Below, piece after piece: positions 44,399 to 54,659 of a DNA stretch of 64,000 bases. The stretch is from Thioploca ingrica (GTDB lineage: Bacteria; Pseudomonadota; Gammaproteobacteria; Beggiatoales; Beggiatoaceae): assembly GCA_000828835.1 (NCBI GenBank), contig AP014633.1, positions 2,356,001 to 2,420,000 of the forward strand, read 5' to 3'. The stretch's first letter is position 1. Each line of letters opens with the position of its first letter. Both the position numbers and the translations under genes were made by a program. The notes beneath the pieces were generated by a model. It made no database searches. It saw only the letters and a list, made by a program, of their open reading frames with translations, and had not been told where the DNA came from.

Positions 44399-47300
44399 AT
44401 GGAAGCGGTTGTTCAATTACAAACTCAAGTTGCTACCGAAGCATACCGTTGGTATGAGGCAGTGGCAACTCTGGCACAAGGTGAGGTAGATACCCTTGAT
44501 CCCGCTCTAGCAACCCTTCATCATTATTTAACTGATCTACAAAAGGCAGCGGCTAATGCGCATTTACAAGGATTAGCTGAAATTTGCCAATATTTAACGG
44601 ATTACTTTATTCAACTGCGTACTTTAGAAGTTTCTCAACGTTGTCAATTATGTACTGACATAGAATCTTGGCCAAGACGAGTTATTAACTATCTCTATTC
44701 ACCGACGGATATTACGGTTTGTGAACAACTACTCGCTTGTTTGCCTCAAACCGATGATGCTTTACCTCAACCTCGATCCTTTGAATCTTTGATTCAAATG
44801 CTATTACAACCGCCGCTTGACCATGAAGCAGGACCAGCCATACTGGCAGCGGGAGTCGCTGTAACAACTGCACCGGCACTGACTACAACCACTCATGAGG
44901 TTCAACCCTTAACCACGACCCCGGTGAAGACGGAGGTCAAAACTGTGACTAACTATATCAGTTCTCGGGGAGAAACGATTTTTGTTCCCCAATTGTCTGA
45001 CTTGTCCAAACAGATTGTAGAACAGAGTGATACCTTAGCCCAAGCACTTAATCAAATTCTGTCACATGACGAAGAAGACGAAGCATTTTTTGCCGGTATA
45101 GAACAATATACCAATACGGTCCAACAATTTTGGGAACTCGCCGAAAAAATTGGTCTGAAGAGTTTCCAAACCGTTTGCACTTTTATTAATGATAATTTTT
45201 TTGACTATAGCAATTTATCTAATGCAGAACGCTTAGAACGTTATGAGTCATTTGGTCAATGGACCCAATTGGCGGTTAATTATTTAAACCAACCCACTGA
45301 AGGTGCTGCTGCTTTAGTTGAATATCTGAGTCGAGATACTTGGTTAATCCCTTTAGTAGAACCTCAAGCCAAAACGTTACTCACTCAACTCATTCAAGAA
45401 GGTACATTTTTTCAGCGGAATAATTTGCCACAGCCATTGCCGGCAATTTCCAAACCGGCAGAATCAAAATCGACACTTCGTCAAAGTGAGACTGAGCCAA
45501 TGGCAGAGGCAGAATCAACTACAGCAGCTTATCTCGAAACTGATGCGACTGACGAATTTGCTTCTAGCTCAACGGATTCAATTGAACCGGATGCGGATGA
45601 ATTAGCCTTACCCATGACATTAGATCACCTGCCGACGGAAGATTTTCTCTTCCTCGGTTCAATGGAAGAGGTTTCGATAGCGGATTTAGTTTTACCGGTC
45701 CCTTTAGAAAATCTAACCGAAGATCTGAGATTGCCGGCTGATTTGGAAGCGATAGCAGAAAAGGGAGAGGAATCGTCTTTACCCCCGTCGCAGACACTCG
45801 ATTCTACCACAACCGAGGTGACGCCGTTATCGAACTGGGTCGCTGATTCAACCGCTATTTTAGATAGCGAGTTACTCATAGCAGCAGCAGACTTAGATCA
45901 TTTACCGGAGCTATCAGCAGAATCTCTCTTTTTACAGCAACCCGATTTAGAAACCGATGAATTTTTCACAGCCACTGAGTTACCACCCATCACTGAGGAG
46001 GATGACAATACCCTATTAGTTCAGGCTCACTCCACCGCTCGTGACGAGGTACCTCCTTCACCAACACTGATTACCCCAGCCAATCTTGATCTGCTCACTG
46101 CAGAAATTACTGAAGCTCAAAATGATTTATTAGCGGCAGTCAATAAATTTGTCACCGCTAAAGATGATAGCCCAACTTTATTGGAAGCAGTCGAACACTA
46201 TAATGATAATGTCCAGTCCATTTTGGAGACTGCACAAAAAGTGGGATTATCCGGGTTACAATATATTTGCACTTTTATTCATGATAATATCTTTGAACTC
46301 AGTACCCATCCTCATGGCATTCGTCAAGCCGCAAAATCTTATATTGAAGTTTGGCCCCGCTTAATCTTAACTTACCTACACGATCCAGTACAAGGTATTC
46401 AACCGCTAATTACTCATCTGAGCCATCCGGCATGGCCTTTAGCACTCGATGATAGACAAGCGCAAATGCTAGTCGTGCGGTTGACCCAAGAGGCGTTAGG
46501 TAAAAAAATAGCGAGTGAATTAGTCGTTGCTCGCTCCGGTAGCGAAGTAGAAGAGGAATCTCAATTCATTGCAACAGAAACCGCTATCAAAACAGCCGCT
46601 GTTGTTGATGAAGAGGAATTTCAATTCGTTGTAGAAGAGACGGCGGATATAATCCCGACAGAAGCAATTGTTGTTGAGGAAGCAGATGAAGAAATCGTAG
46701 CGCCGCCAGCAGAATTACCAGAAGCAATAGCAACTACGTTAACCCTGAGTGGGGATACCAGCCCCATTGAACCGGTTTCAGACTTTACTCAGGCTGTCCC
46801 GAGCATTAATTTGCTTCATGAAATCACCACCGCTTTAACAACCCTTTTAAACTCCCTTATCACAGCGGCTAGTGATAGCGAAGCACTCTTAAATGCAATC
46901 GAATCCTATACTGAAAACGTATTGACGGTGTGGAATGAAGCAGAAGTGGCTGGTTTAGGAGGGTTGCAGGCGGTTTGCAATTTTATTAATGATAATGTGA
47001 TGGCACTGAGTGCGCAAGAACCGGCTGATCGACAACGTAGTCGCGACGTATTGTTACATTGGCCAGAACGGGTTATAGCCTACTTACAAGATCCGGCCAC
47101 AGCGACGGTAGCACTCGTAACTCATTTACAAGATCCAGATTGGCTACTGCCTTTAGATGATGAGGTTGCCTCACAATTACAATCATTGGGGCAAATTGAA
47201 AGTCGAGTAACCGCAGCGTTAGTGACTGAGACGGATTTATCGCCGGCAATTGAAATTGAAACCGAGTTTGAAACGCCAACTGTTTTACCCCTAACGACCG

Positions 47301-50300
47301 AAGAGGAAATCAAACCACTCGAATCATTTACTTTAGCTGCACCGGATGTGATTGAGTTGTTAATTGGCCAAATCACTGAGATAGCCGAGTCAATTGAACC
47401 CATACTCGTACAGTTCATGGGTACTGAGGAAGGGAGTGAAGCGTTATTAAATGCAGTTGAATCTTATACCGAAAATGTGCAAGTGGTATGGGATACAGCG
47501 GAAATGGCTGGCTTAACCGGATTGCAAACGGTTTGTAATTTCATTAATGACAATGTGGTAGCGATTAGCGGTCAAGATCAAGCGGGTCGACAACAGAGTC
47601 ACTCAGCATTGTTAGCTTGGCCGGCATGGATAATAGGCTATTTACAAGATCCGCTCAATGCGAGTCAAATTTTAATAGGCCATTTACAAAACGATCATTG
47701 GCCACTACCGCTTGATGACGCCGCAGCATCTCAGCTACAACAGCAGTTAACCCAAAGTACTCAAGCAGTTGCCCAACCCGATTGGGTCGAAACCGAGGGT
47801 CACTTACCCGCTGCAGAAGCAGAATCGGCAGAAGTAATCGTTTTAGCTGCACCCGATATTATTGCCGTGTTGGTTAGTCAAGTGATTGAGATTGCAGATT
47901 TACTTAATTCATTACTTGAGCCATTAACTGAAGCTGCGGATGGTAGTGAAACCTTACTTGGTGCAGTAGAATCCTATACCGACAACCTGCAGGCGATATG
48001 GGATGCAGCAGACCTAGCCAAATTAACTGGACTACAAGAAGTTTGTAGTTTCATTAATGACAATGTGATGACTTTGAGTAGTCAAGATCAAGCCACTCGA
48101 CAAGCGGGTCGAGAGGTATTGGCTATTTGGCCGGCGTTAGTCATAGCGTATTTACAAAATCCGGGAAAAGCGATAGTTCCCCTTATAAACCATTTGCAAC
48201 AAAGCAATTGGTCAGTGCCGCTGGACAAAGAATCGGCTGCTCAGTTACAACAGCAGTTGCAAGCCAGCCGCCAATTACCAGCGGCGGTACCAGAAACTAC
48301 TACACCAAAACCAACTGCAAGTATTATCCCCAGCAGTACTTCTATTGTAGAGTCCCAAATTTACTTGGCAGCACCTGAGGTATTAGACTTGGTCTGTAGC
48401 CAAATTAGTGATGTGGCTGAAGGATTGTCAGCAGCCCTTGAGGTATGTGTATCTATGGAGAATGGTAACCCAGCCTTATTAGAGGCCATTGAAAATTATA
48501 CGAATCAAGTACAGGCCATTTGGGATGCGGCAGAGATGGCAGGCTTAAGCGGATTGCAAGAAGTTTGTACCTTTGTCAACGATAACTTAATGGCTTTTAC
48601 TATTCAAGAAACGGATCAAAAAGCCACTACGCAAACTTATTTCCTCCAATGGCCAGCAAAGGTGTTAGCTTACTTACAGTTCCCAGCAACTGAGGCGACT
48701 CACTTAGTGGCTTTTATGCAAGAGCCAGGGTGGCCAACACCGCTAGAAACAGCGGCTGCAACTCAGCTATTGAACTTACTGACTCAGCCAACTCAATCGG
48801 CCATTGCTGGTCAAGAAATCGTTGCGGATAGGGCAATAGCAGAGCCGGAAGAAATAGCCTCTACTGAAGAAGAGGGTTCTATTGCGGAAGTAACACCCAT
48901 TGAAATCGAAGGCGGTGCCGATATTTCTTTGGGCAGTGTCGAGGTGTTAGAAATTCTCAGCACCGAATTAGAATCCGCTAAAGGTGATTTAGCCGCTGCT
49001 CTCAAGCAATTTATCACTTTGCCTAAAGCTGATCCGCGCCTAAATGAAGTATTAGAAAATTATACCGATCAAGTTCAGCGATTATATGCTGCCGCTGAAA
49101 TCATGGGCCTAGAGGGCTTAAAAACAGTTTGTACTTTTATTACCGACAATATGAAGGCCCTCAGTACCGGCGAGGTTGCGGTTAGAACCCAAGCAAAATC
49201 CAGTTTAGAAAAGTGGCCAGATCTGGTATTAGCTTATTTGCAAACGCCAATTCAAAGTGTAGCGGCTTTAATTAACCATTTTAGAGAACCACAATGGGCT
49301 AAACCTTTAGATGATGAAGCCGCTCATGCGTTGTTAGATCAACTCATGTCTGGCTCCACCAATGAAGATGAAGCCGATTCAGCCGCAGCCTATAGCCGGC
49401 AAACCGTTGCCAATCCGGAAGATGTGTTATTAACGATTCCCGAAGATATTAATCGAGAACTTCTGGAAGCCTATTTACAGGAAACCCCTCAACACGCGGC
49501 TGATTTCTCCGCCAGTATTCAAAGTCTGGTTCAAGTTGCGGATCCGGCCGAAATTGAAAAAGCGCAACGAATTGCTCATACTTTAAAAGGTTCTTCTAAT
49601 ATTATTGGTATTAAGGGGATTGCTAATCTCGCTCACCATTTAGAAGACACTTTAGAATATCTCGCCAAGCATCGGGTGACTCCACCGAAAGATTTAACGG
49701 ATACTCTGGTGGAAGCAGCGGATTGCTTGGAAATTATGGTGGATGCTTTATTGGGTAATGACGACCCACCACCACAAGCCCAACAAGTGCTACAAACCGT
49801 GCTAGATTGGGCCAATCGGATTGATAAGGGTAAATTAGATGCGCCACCCAAGCCCACTCGTTCAGTCACGGCAGAAGAGGTAGCGGCTCCGGTCAAAGCG
49901 AAACCAGCGAAAGCAGAAGAAGCGAAAGCGGCTAAGCCGGCTCAGAGCGGTGCCGATGCGGCTGCCGGTAGTCCCGAGCAGTTTCTTAGAGTACCGACTA
50001 AAACGGTTGATGAATTAATGCGCTTAGTGGGTGAACTGTCTATTTCAGTAGGCCAAATTCAAGAAAAACTTAAACATGTCATTCAAAGTACTCGAACCTT
50101 GACGGAACAAGATTTAATCCTGCAAAAGAAAACCTTTGAATTGGAAAATTTAGTGGATGTCAGAGGTGTCACGGGGATAGAAAGTCGCTATCGTCACATC
50201 ATTGAAGAGGACGATGATTTTGATCCGCTCGAATTTGAAGAATATAACGAATTACATAGTGTGGCACATAGTTTTATTGAGTCCATTGCGGATAATCGCG

Positions 50301-51814
50301 AATTAGCGATGTCAATTCGTGATGATCTGGCGCTATTGGAAACCATGTTTATTCATCAAGAGCGGCTGAATAAAGACTTCCAATCCAGTATTATGACCAC
50401 CCGAATGGTACCCGTGAGTACGATTATTTCTAAGTTACAACGTAATGTTCGGCAAACCTGTCGAATGACTGGCAAAAAAGCCGAACTGGAAATGAGTGGT
50501 ACTGAGATTCTAATCGATAGCGACGTATTGAATAATTTGGCGGATCCACTTCAACATATCTTGCGGAATGCGATTGACCACGGAATTGAAAATGCGGAAG
50601 AACGTACCCTTTTAGGCAAACAAGAAGAAGGTCATATCCAACTGAGCTTCTACCGAGAAGGGAATAATATCGTCGTCAAATGTCAAGATGATGGCCAAGG
50701 TCTCAATTATACCAATATTCGATTCACGGCTATTCAACGCGGTCTGATTACCGAAAATCAAGATTTAACTGAAACCGAATTAGCTCGTTTTATTTTAATG
50801 TCGGGTTTTTCGACTAAGTCTGGTGTTACCCAAGTTTCCGGGCGGGGTGTTGGAATGGATGTGGTACATACCAACATTCGACAAATGAAAGGAACACTGG
50901 ATCTGCTTTCGGAAACGGGTAAAGGAACCATTATCTTAATTAAATTACCCATGACTTTAGTGACAGTGCACGTATTATTAGTGCGAATTGGTAACCGAGT
51001 CTTTGGTATCACCAGCAATAACCTTGATCAGGCATTGGCACCAGGCAGCGGCGAATTTCAACTCATTGGCGAGGAAATGACTTTCAAGATGGGTAAAAAC
51101 ATTTATGCGCTGAAATCATTAGCCAATCTACTCAATTTACCCAGCGACCGTGAAGGTTTCGATGGTTGTGAATCTCGACCGATTGTATTAGCCCGTGAAG
51201 AAACCGGAATTACTGCCATATTGGTTGATGAACTGATTGATACCCATGACCTAGTCATGAAAAGCATGGGTAAATATGTTAAACATATCCATGGTGTCGC
51301 TGGGGCAGCCATTTTAGGTGATGGTAGTTTAATTCCGCTCCTGGACTTACCCGAATTGTTACGCTCCCCCATGCAAACGAAAATGTCTTCCTACTTAGCG
51401 GAACATTCACCCGATAAAGAGAATACGTTGGGAGCACCGGCGGTACCCCGTATAATGGTCGTTGATGATTCTTTGAGTGTCCGGAAATCTTTATCGCTGT
51501 TATTAGAAGAGGCTGGGTTTGAAACTTTATTAGCCAAAGATGGATTGGAGGCGATCGAAATTATGAATCAACAACGACCTCAGGTGATGTTAGTGGATAT
51601 GGAAATGCCTCGCATGAATGGGTTAGAATTGACTGCTCACGTCCGTGCTAATCAAGCCACGCAAAAACTCCCCATTTTCATGATTACTTCGCGTACCACT
51701 GAAAAACATCGTGAACAGGCTCAACTGGCTGGAGTGAACGCTTATCTGACTAAACCTTATCAAGATGGTGAATTACTGGGTTTAATTGATAAAGCTTTGA
51801 GTGGGCAATTTTAG
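44399..51814 (+). CDS. chpA: ChpA-type hybrid chemosensory kinase with eight degenerate Hpt-like repeats
   Basis: The 2471-residue protein is the CheA homologue of the Pil-Chp system. Residues about 1-1655 hold eight repeats of roughly 130-190 residues (the first weak) sharing an ESYTxNVQxxWxxAEMAGL core and a GLQxVCxFINDN helix, joined by acidic Pro/Thr/Glu linkers. They resemble Hpt bundles, but the phospho-His position is mostly Gln. One canonical Hpt follows (about 1690-1790, H1727 in IAHTLKGSS). Then come the dimerisation region, the HATPase domain (HILRNAIDHGIE, DDGQGL, GRGVGMDVVHTNI), a CheW domain and a C-terminal receiver with phospho-Asp D2400 (LVDMEMPRMNG). Overall length is close to Pseudomonas ChpA, whose Hpt modules, however, mostly keep His/Ser/Thr. 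Confidence 0.93.
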   Translation: MEAVVQLQTQVATEAYRWYEAVATLAQGEVDTLDPALATLHHYLTDLQKAAANAHLQGLAEICQYLTDYFIQLRTLEVSQRCQLCTDIESWPRRVINYLYSPTDITVCEQLLACLPQTDDALPQPRSFESLIQMLLQPPLDHEAGPAILAAGVAVTTAPALTTTTHEVQPLTTTPVKTEVKTVTNYISSRGETIFVPQLSDLSKQIVEQSDTLAQALNQILSHDEEDEAFFAGIEQYTNTVQQFWELAEKIGLKSFQTVCTFINDNFFDYSNLSNAERLERYESFGQWTQLAVNYLNQPTEGAAALVEYLSRDTWLIPLVEPQAKTLLTQLIQEGTFFQRNNLPQPLPAISKPAESKSTLRQSETEPMAEAESTTAAYLETDATDEFASSSTDSIEPDADELALPMTLDHLPTEDFLFLGSMEEVSIADLVLPVPLENLTEDLRLPADLEAIAEKGEESSLPPSQTLDSTTTEVTPLSNWVADSTAILDSELLIAAADLDHLPELSAESLFLQQPDLETDEFFTATELPPITEEDDNTLLVQAHSTARDEVPPSPTLITPANLDLLTAEITEAQNDLLAAVNKFVTAKDDSPTLLEAVEHYNDNVQSILETAQKVGLSGLQYICTFIHDNIFELSTHPHGIRQAAKSYIEVWPRLILTYLHDPVQGIQPLITHLSHPAWPLALDDRQAQMLVVRLTQEALGKKIASELVVARSGSEVEEESQFIATETAIKTAAVVDEEEFQFVVEETADIIPTEAIVVEEADEEIVAPPAELPEAIATTLTLSGDTSPIEPVSDFTQAVPSINLLHEITTALTTLLNSLITAASDSEALLNAIESYTENVLTVWNEAEVAGLGGLQAVCNFINDNVMALSAQEPADRQRSRDVLLHWPERVIAYLQDPATATVALVTHLQDPDWLLPLDDEVASQLQSLGQIESRVTAALVTETDLSPAIEIETEFETPTVLPLTTEEEIKPLESFTLAAPDVIELLIGQITEIAESIEPILVQFMGTEEGSEALLNAVESYTENVQVVWDTAEMAGLTGLQTVCNFINDNVVAISGQDQAGRQQSHSALLAWPAWIIGYLQDPLNASQILIGHLQNDHWPLPLDDAAASQLQQQLTQSTQAVAQPDWVETEGHLPAAEAESAEVIVLAAPDIIAVLVSQVIEIADLLNSLLEPLTEAADGSETLLGAVESYTDNLQAIWDAADLAKLTGLQEVCSFINDNVMTLSSQDQATRQAGREVLAIWPALVIAYLQNPGKAIVPLINHLQQSNWSVPLDKESAAQLQQQLQASRQLPAAVPETTTPKPTASIIPSSTSIVESQIYLAAPEVLDLVCSQISDVAEGLSAALEVCVSMENGNPALLEAIENYTNQVQAIWDAAEMAGLSGLQEVCTFVNDNLMAFTIQETDQKATTQTYFLQWPAKVLAYLQFPATEATHLVAFMQEPGWPTPLETAAATQLLNLLTQPTQSAIAGQEIVADRAIAEPEEIASTEEEGSIAEVTPIEIEGGADISLGSVEVLEILSTELESAKGDLAAALKQFITLPKADPRLNEVLENYTDQVQRLYAAAEIMGLEGLKTVCTFITDNMKALSTGEVAVRTQAKSSLEKWPDLVLAYLQTPIQSVAALINHFREPQWAKPLDDEAAHALLDQLMSGSTNEDEADSAAAYSRQTVANPEDVLLTIPEDINRELLEAYLQETPQHAADFSASIQSLVQVADPAEIEKAQRIAHTLKGSSNIIGIKGIANLAHHLEDTLEYLAKHRVTPPKDLTDTLVEAADCLEIMVDALLGNDDPPPQAQQVLQTVLDWANRIDKGKLDAPPKPTRSVTAEEVAAPVKAKPAKAEEAKAAKPAQSGADAAAGSPEQFLRVPTKTVDELMRLVGELSISVGQIQEKLKHVIQSTRTLTEQDLILQKKTFELENLVDVRGVTGIESRYRHIIEEDDDFDPLEFEEYNELHSVAHSFIESIADNRELAMSIRDDLALLETMFIHQERLNKDFQSSIMTTRMVPVSTIISKLQRNVRQTCRMTGKKAELEMSGTEILIDSDVLNNLADPLQHILRNAIDHGIENAEERTLLGKQEEGHIQLSFYREGNNIVVKCQDDGQGLNYTNIRFTAIQRGLITENQDLTETELARFILMSGFSTKSGVTQVSGRGVGMDVVHTNIRQMKGTLDLLSETGKGTIILIKLPMTLVTVHVLLVRIGNRVFGITSNNLDQALAPGSGEFQLIGEEMTFKMGKNIYALKSLANLLNLPSDREGFDGCESRPIVLAREETGITAILVDELIDTHDLVMKSMGKYVKHIHGVAGAAILGDGSLIPLLDLPELLRSPMQTKMSSYLAEHSPDKENTLGAPAVPRIMVVDDSLSVRKSLSLLLEEAGFETLLAKDGLEAIEIMNQQRPQVMLVDMEMPRMNGLELTAHVRANQATQKLPIFMITSRTTEKHREQAQLAGVNAYLTKPYQDGELLGLIDKALSGQF

Positions 51815-51837
51815 CGAGATTCTCCGGTTAACTTGAT

Positions 51838-52326
51838 ATGAAAACAGCAGCGAAGATAACTACACCACACCATAATCCACATCGCTATGTCTTACTCCAC
51901 TTTGATGATCGCTACCTGTTTGTTCCTCAAGCGGATGTTCACGCCGTCGAAATCATTGCGGATGCCCATCTGACGCGCACCGCGACGGGTTCAGTGGGTT
52001 GGTTCGGTCACGGTAGTGAATCGCCGCTGTTTTGCTTGGATAAAGCCTTGTCACTCCTACTGGAAGTCCCTGAATCCCGAGAATATTTTGTGTTACTTAA
52101 AGCCGCAAAACAGCCATTCGGATTAACCTGTGATGAGGTAGAAAATATTGATTTACAGCGCGAACATCTTCATCGGCAAAAATTGCCGACCGTCATGAAA
52201 ACCACTTTTTCGCCCATTAGCCAGTTGGTTATTTACCAAAGTCAATTAGGTTGTGTTTGTCAAGGAGCAGACTTAGTTCACTACTTAACTCAATTATCGA
52301 AGCAGTTTATGCAAGGTCGACGTTAA
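51838..52326 (+). CDS. CheW-like protein (1) after chpA
   Basis: The 162-residue protein has a weak CheW-like fold: RYVLLHFDDRYLFVPQADVH, then VGWFGHGSESPLFCLD and the FVLLKAAKQPFGLTCDEV strand. The usual conserved Arg/Gly core is poorly kept. It begins 23 bp after chpA. It may correspond to ChpB/ChpC-position adaptors, or be a divergent coupling protein that links other receptors to ChpA. Confidence 0.65.
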   Translation: MKTAAKITTPHHNPHRYVLLHFDDRYLFVPQADVHAVEIIADAHLTRTATGSVGWFGHGSESPLFCLDKALSLLLEVPESREYFVLLKAAKQPFGLTCDEVENIDLQREHLHRQKLPTVMKTTFSPISQLVIYQSQLGCVCQGADLVHYLTQLSKQFMQGRR

Positions 52327-52374
52327 TTTAAACCAAATATTGCCTTTCGGCTCTGACTGGAAGGAAACTGAACT

Positions 52375-52863
52375 ATGACTGAACCGACGATTAAAACGAG
52401 CCGCGCTTGGCTATTAGATTTTGGTTATCATTTACAAGCAGCGGTTGGTTTACATGAAATGCGACAAGTTCTCATTGCACCCGAATTATTTGATGTCCCT
52501 TGTACCCCAGCCTATTGTAGTGAAGTCGTCCTCTTTCAACAACTTATCCTGCCTATTTTTGATATTCCTCGGTTACTGGTGGGTCGGCAAATTATGACAA
52601 CTCGTCATGTGATAGGCGTAGCCGTTTACCAGGAAGATCCTAATCAACCGCTTCATTACGGGGGATTACATTTAATTACTACCCCAACGAGCATTTATGT
52701 CAGCGACGATCAGGTTTGTGAACTTCCGGCTCAACAACAATATTGGGAACCCTTTGCCATTTCCTGCTTTTTTCACCAAGGAATTGCCGTTCCGGTCATT
52801 AACTTAAGTTATTTGTTCTCTGCGCAATTTAACCGCCTGCAGCAAGAGAAATTCAATATTTAA
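52375..52863 (+). CDS. CheW-like protein (2) after chpA
   Basis: The 162-residue protein also resembles CheW: AWLLDFGYHLQAAVGLHEM, CSEVVLFQQLILPIFDIPRLL and a final HQGIAVPVINLSYLF. The LPIFDIPRLL segment aligns with the core LVPVFDLNMLM of PilI. It is 48 bp after the first CheW-like gene and 1 bp before the hydrolase gene. The role is inferred from context only. Confidence 0.65.
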   Translation: MTEPTIKTSRAWLLDFGYHLQAAVGLHEMRQVLIAPELFDVPCTPAYCSEVVLFQQLILPIFDIPRLLVGRQIMTTRHVIGVAVYQEDPNQPLHYGGLHLITTPTSIYVSDDQVCELPAQQQYWEPFAISCFFHQGIAVPVINLSYLFSAQFNRLQQEKFNI

Positions 52864-52864
52864 C

Positions 52865-53803
52865 ATGTCTCTACTGGAACACTATTGCGGTAGCCTCTTG
52901 GGTTTAGCTACCGGAGATGCTTTAGGAACGACTTTAGAATTTCAAACGCCAGGTTCTTTCACTCCCTTAACCGATATGATTGGTGGTGGACCTTTCAATT
53001 TAAATCCGGGGCAATGGACCGGTGACACCGCGATGGCATTATGTTTAGCCGAAAGTTTAATTGAACGCCGCGAATTTGATCCCATTGATCAACTGACCCG
53101 TTATTGCCAATGGTATCGGCATGGTTATTTGAGCAGTACCGGTAAATGTTTTGATGTTGGGATGACCATTCGAGCCGCTCTGGAACGGTTTGAACGAACC
53201 AAACAACCTCACTGTGGCTCAAAAGAAACTTATTCTGCTGGGAATGGTTCTTTAATGCGGTTAGCACCGGTGCCGTTATTTTATGCCGATATACCAAGAC
53301 AAGCTATTGATAAATCAGGTAAGAGTTCTAAAACAACGCACTGCACGCCCGTCGCAGTCGATGCCTGTCGATACTTTAGTGCTTTGTTGGTTGGTGCCGT
53401 CAAAGGGGTGGATAAGCTGGCTTTATTAGAGGAACGTTACAGTCCTGCGGTCGGTTATTGGGAAGCTTACCCGCTGGTCCAAGAAATTGATGCCATTGCC
53501 TGTGGTTCTTTTAAAAATAAACAGCCCCCGGATATCTGCAGTACCGGTTACGTGGTGAATTCGCTTGAAGCCGCTTTATGGGCATTTTATCACACTGAGA
53601 CTTTTGAAGCCGGTGCCTTACAAGCGGTCAATTTAGGTAACGATGCGAATACGGTCGGTGCAATCTATGGTCAATTAGCGGGTGCCTTTTATGGTGAAAA
53701 TGCTATTCCAAGTCATTGGCTAGAAAGATTGGCCAAACGCTATTTGATCAAAACGTATGCTATCCAACTAGCCAAAATTGGTCGAAAAATGATGGCATCC
53801 TAA
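52865..53803 (+). CDS. ADP-ribosylglycohydrolase (DraG/ARH family)
   Basis: The 312-residue protein belongs to the dinuclear-Mg ADP-ribosylhydrolases, which remove ADP-ribose from proteins or hydrolyse ADP-ribose derivatives. Motifs seen are LLGLATGDALGTTLEF, the WTGDTAMAL metal loop (family TDDTxMAL), SAGNGSLMRLAPVPLFY and the C-terminal NLGNDANTVGAIYGQLAGA metal site (family GxDxDT; here D-A-N-T). It starts 1 bp after the second CheW-like gene, so it is a member of the chemosensory transcription unit. No ADP-ribosyltransferase gene is visible in the window. The target is unknown. Confidence 0.88.
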   Translation: MSLLEHYCGSLLGLATGDALGTTLEFQTPGSFTPLTDMIGGGPFNLNPGQWTGDTAMALCLAESLIERREFDPIDQLTRYCQWYRHGYLSSTGKCFDVGMTIRAALERFERTKQPHCGSKETYSAGNGSLMRLAPVPLFYADIPRQAIDKSGKSSKTTHCTPVAVDACRYFSALLVGAVKGVDKLALLEERYSPAVGYWEAYPLVQEIDAIACGSFKNKQPPDICSTGYVVNSLEAALWAFYHTETFEAGALQAVNLGNDANTVGAIYGQLAGAFYGENAIPSHWLERLAKRYLIKTYAIQLAKIGRKMMAS

Positions 53804-53948
53804 GTTTAAAAAATAACCAACTTTTCCTCATTGCAAAAATAATCGTGATTTTATCTCTTGGTTTTACCCAAATGAAATACATTTTGATATCATAAGAATT
53901 TACTCGTTTTACCCAATTTAAATTTAATCTCCACAGGAGGCGTTCTAA

Positions 53949-54659
53949 ATGAAAAAAACTAGCCTTTCTCTTGTACTCGCATTAGCAGCAACCCTAACTT
54001 CTTCCCTGGTAAAAGCGGAATATGTTTGGGGAGTGGATGCCAAAAATGAAGTCTACTTTTGGAACGGTATTAGTTGGCAAGTGGTTGAAGGTCGTTTAAA
54101 ACATATCTCAGTAGGGGCAGATGGGACGGTTTGGGGAGTTAATAATAACGATGAAGTTTGGTTTTATAATGGCAATCATCAGTGGACTCGTATCCCAGGC
54201 AGTTTGAAACAAGTCGATGTGGGTAATCAACAACAGATTTGGGGAGTTGATGCTAATAATCAAGTATTTCATTGGACCGGTAGTTCATGGCAACCGGTTC
54301 CTGGTTCTTTGAAACACGTTTCAGTGGGTGCTGATGGAACCGTTTGGGGGACTAACGCGGATAATCAGATTTGGCAATACAATGGTCAAGGTTGGACCCA
54401 GATCCCAGGTGCTTTGAAGCAAATTGATGTCGGCAGTGCCCAACATATCTGGGGCACTACGGCGAATGATCATATTTATCGTTGGAGCGGTCAATTTTGG
54501 CAACGCATTGAAGGCAGTTTGAAATATATTTCAGTGGGTGCTCAAGGAACGGTTTGGGGAGTCGATGCCAACGATGGGGTATTTATTTGGACGGGTAGTA
54601 GTTGGCAACCCGTTCAAGGGAGTTTAAAACAGGTTGAATGCGCTGATTATCCACGCTAA
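53949..54659 (+). CDS. Secreted tectonin six-bladed beta-propeller
   Basis: The 236-residue protein has a signal peptide (MKKTSLSLVLALAATLTSSL, cleaved near VKA-E) and six tandem tectonin repeats of about 35 residues. Each has WGVDANNxVFxWxGSSWQPV, then GSLKxVSVGADGT. The family includes tachylectin-type lectins that bind sugars or lipopolysaccharide on cell surfaces. A strong AGGAGG site precedes the ATG at good spacing. The repeats are nearly complete and will close as one propeller. It probably works outside the cell or at the surface; the ligand is unknown. Confidence 0.9.
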   Translation: MKKTSLSLVLALAATLTSSLVKAEYVWGVDAKNEVYFWNGISWQVVEGRLKHISVGADGTVWGVNNNDEVWFYNGNHQWTRIPGSLKQVDVGNQQQIWGVDANNQVFHWTGSSWQPVPGSLKHVSVGADGTVWGTNADNQIWQYNGQGWTQIPGALKQIDVGSAQHIWGTTANDHIYRWSGQFWQRIEGSLKYISVGAQGTVWGVDANDGVFIWTGSSWQPVQGSLKQVECADYPR

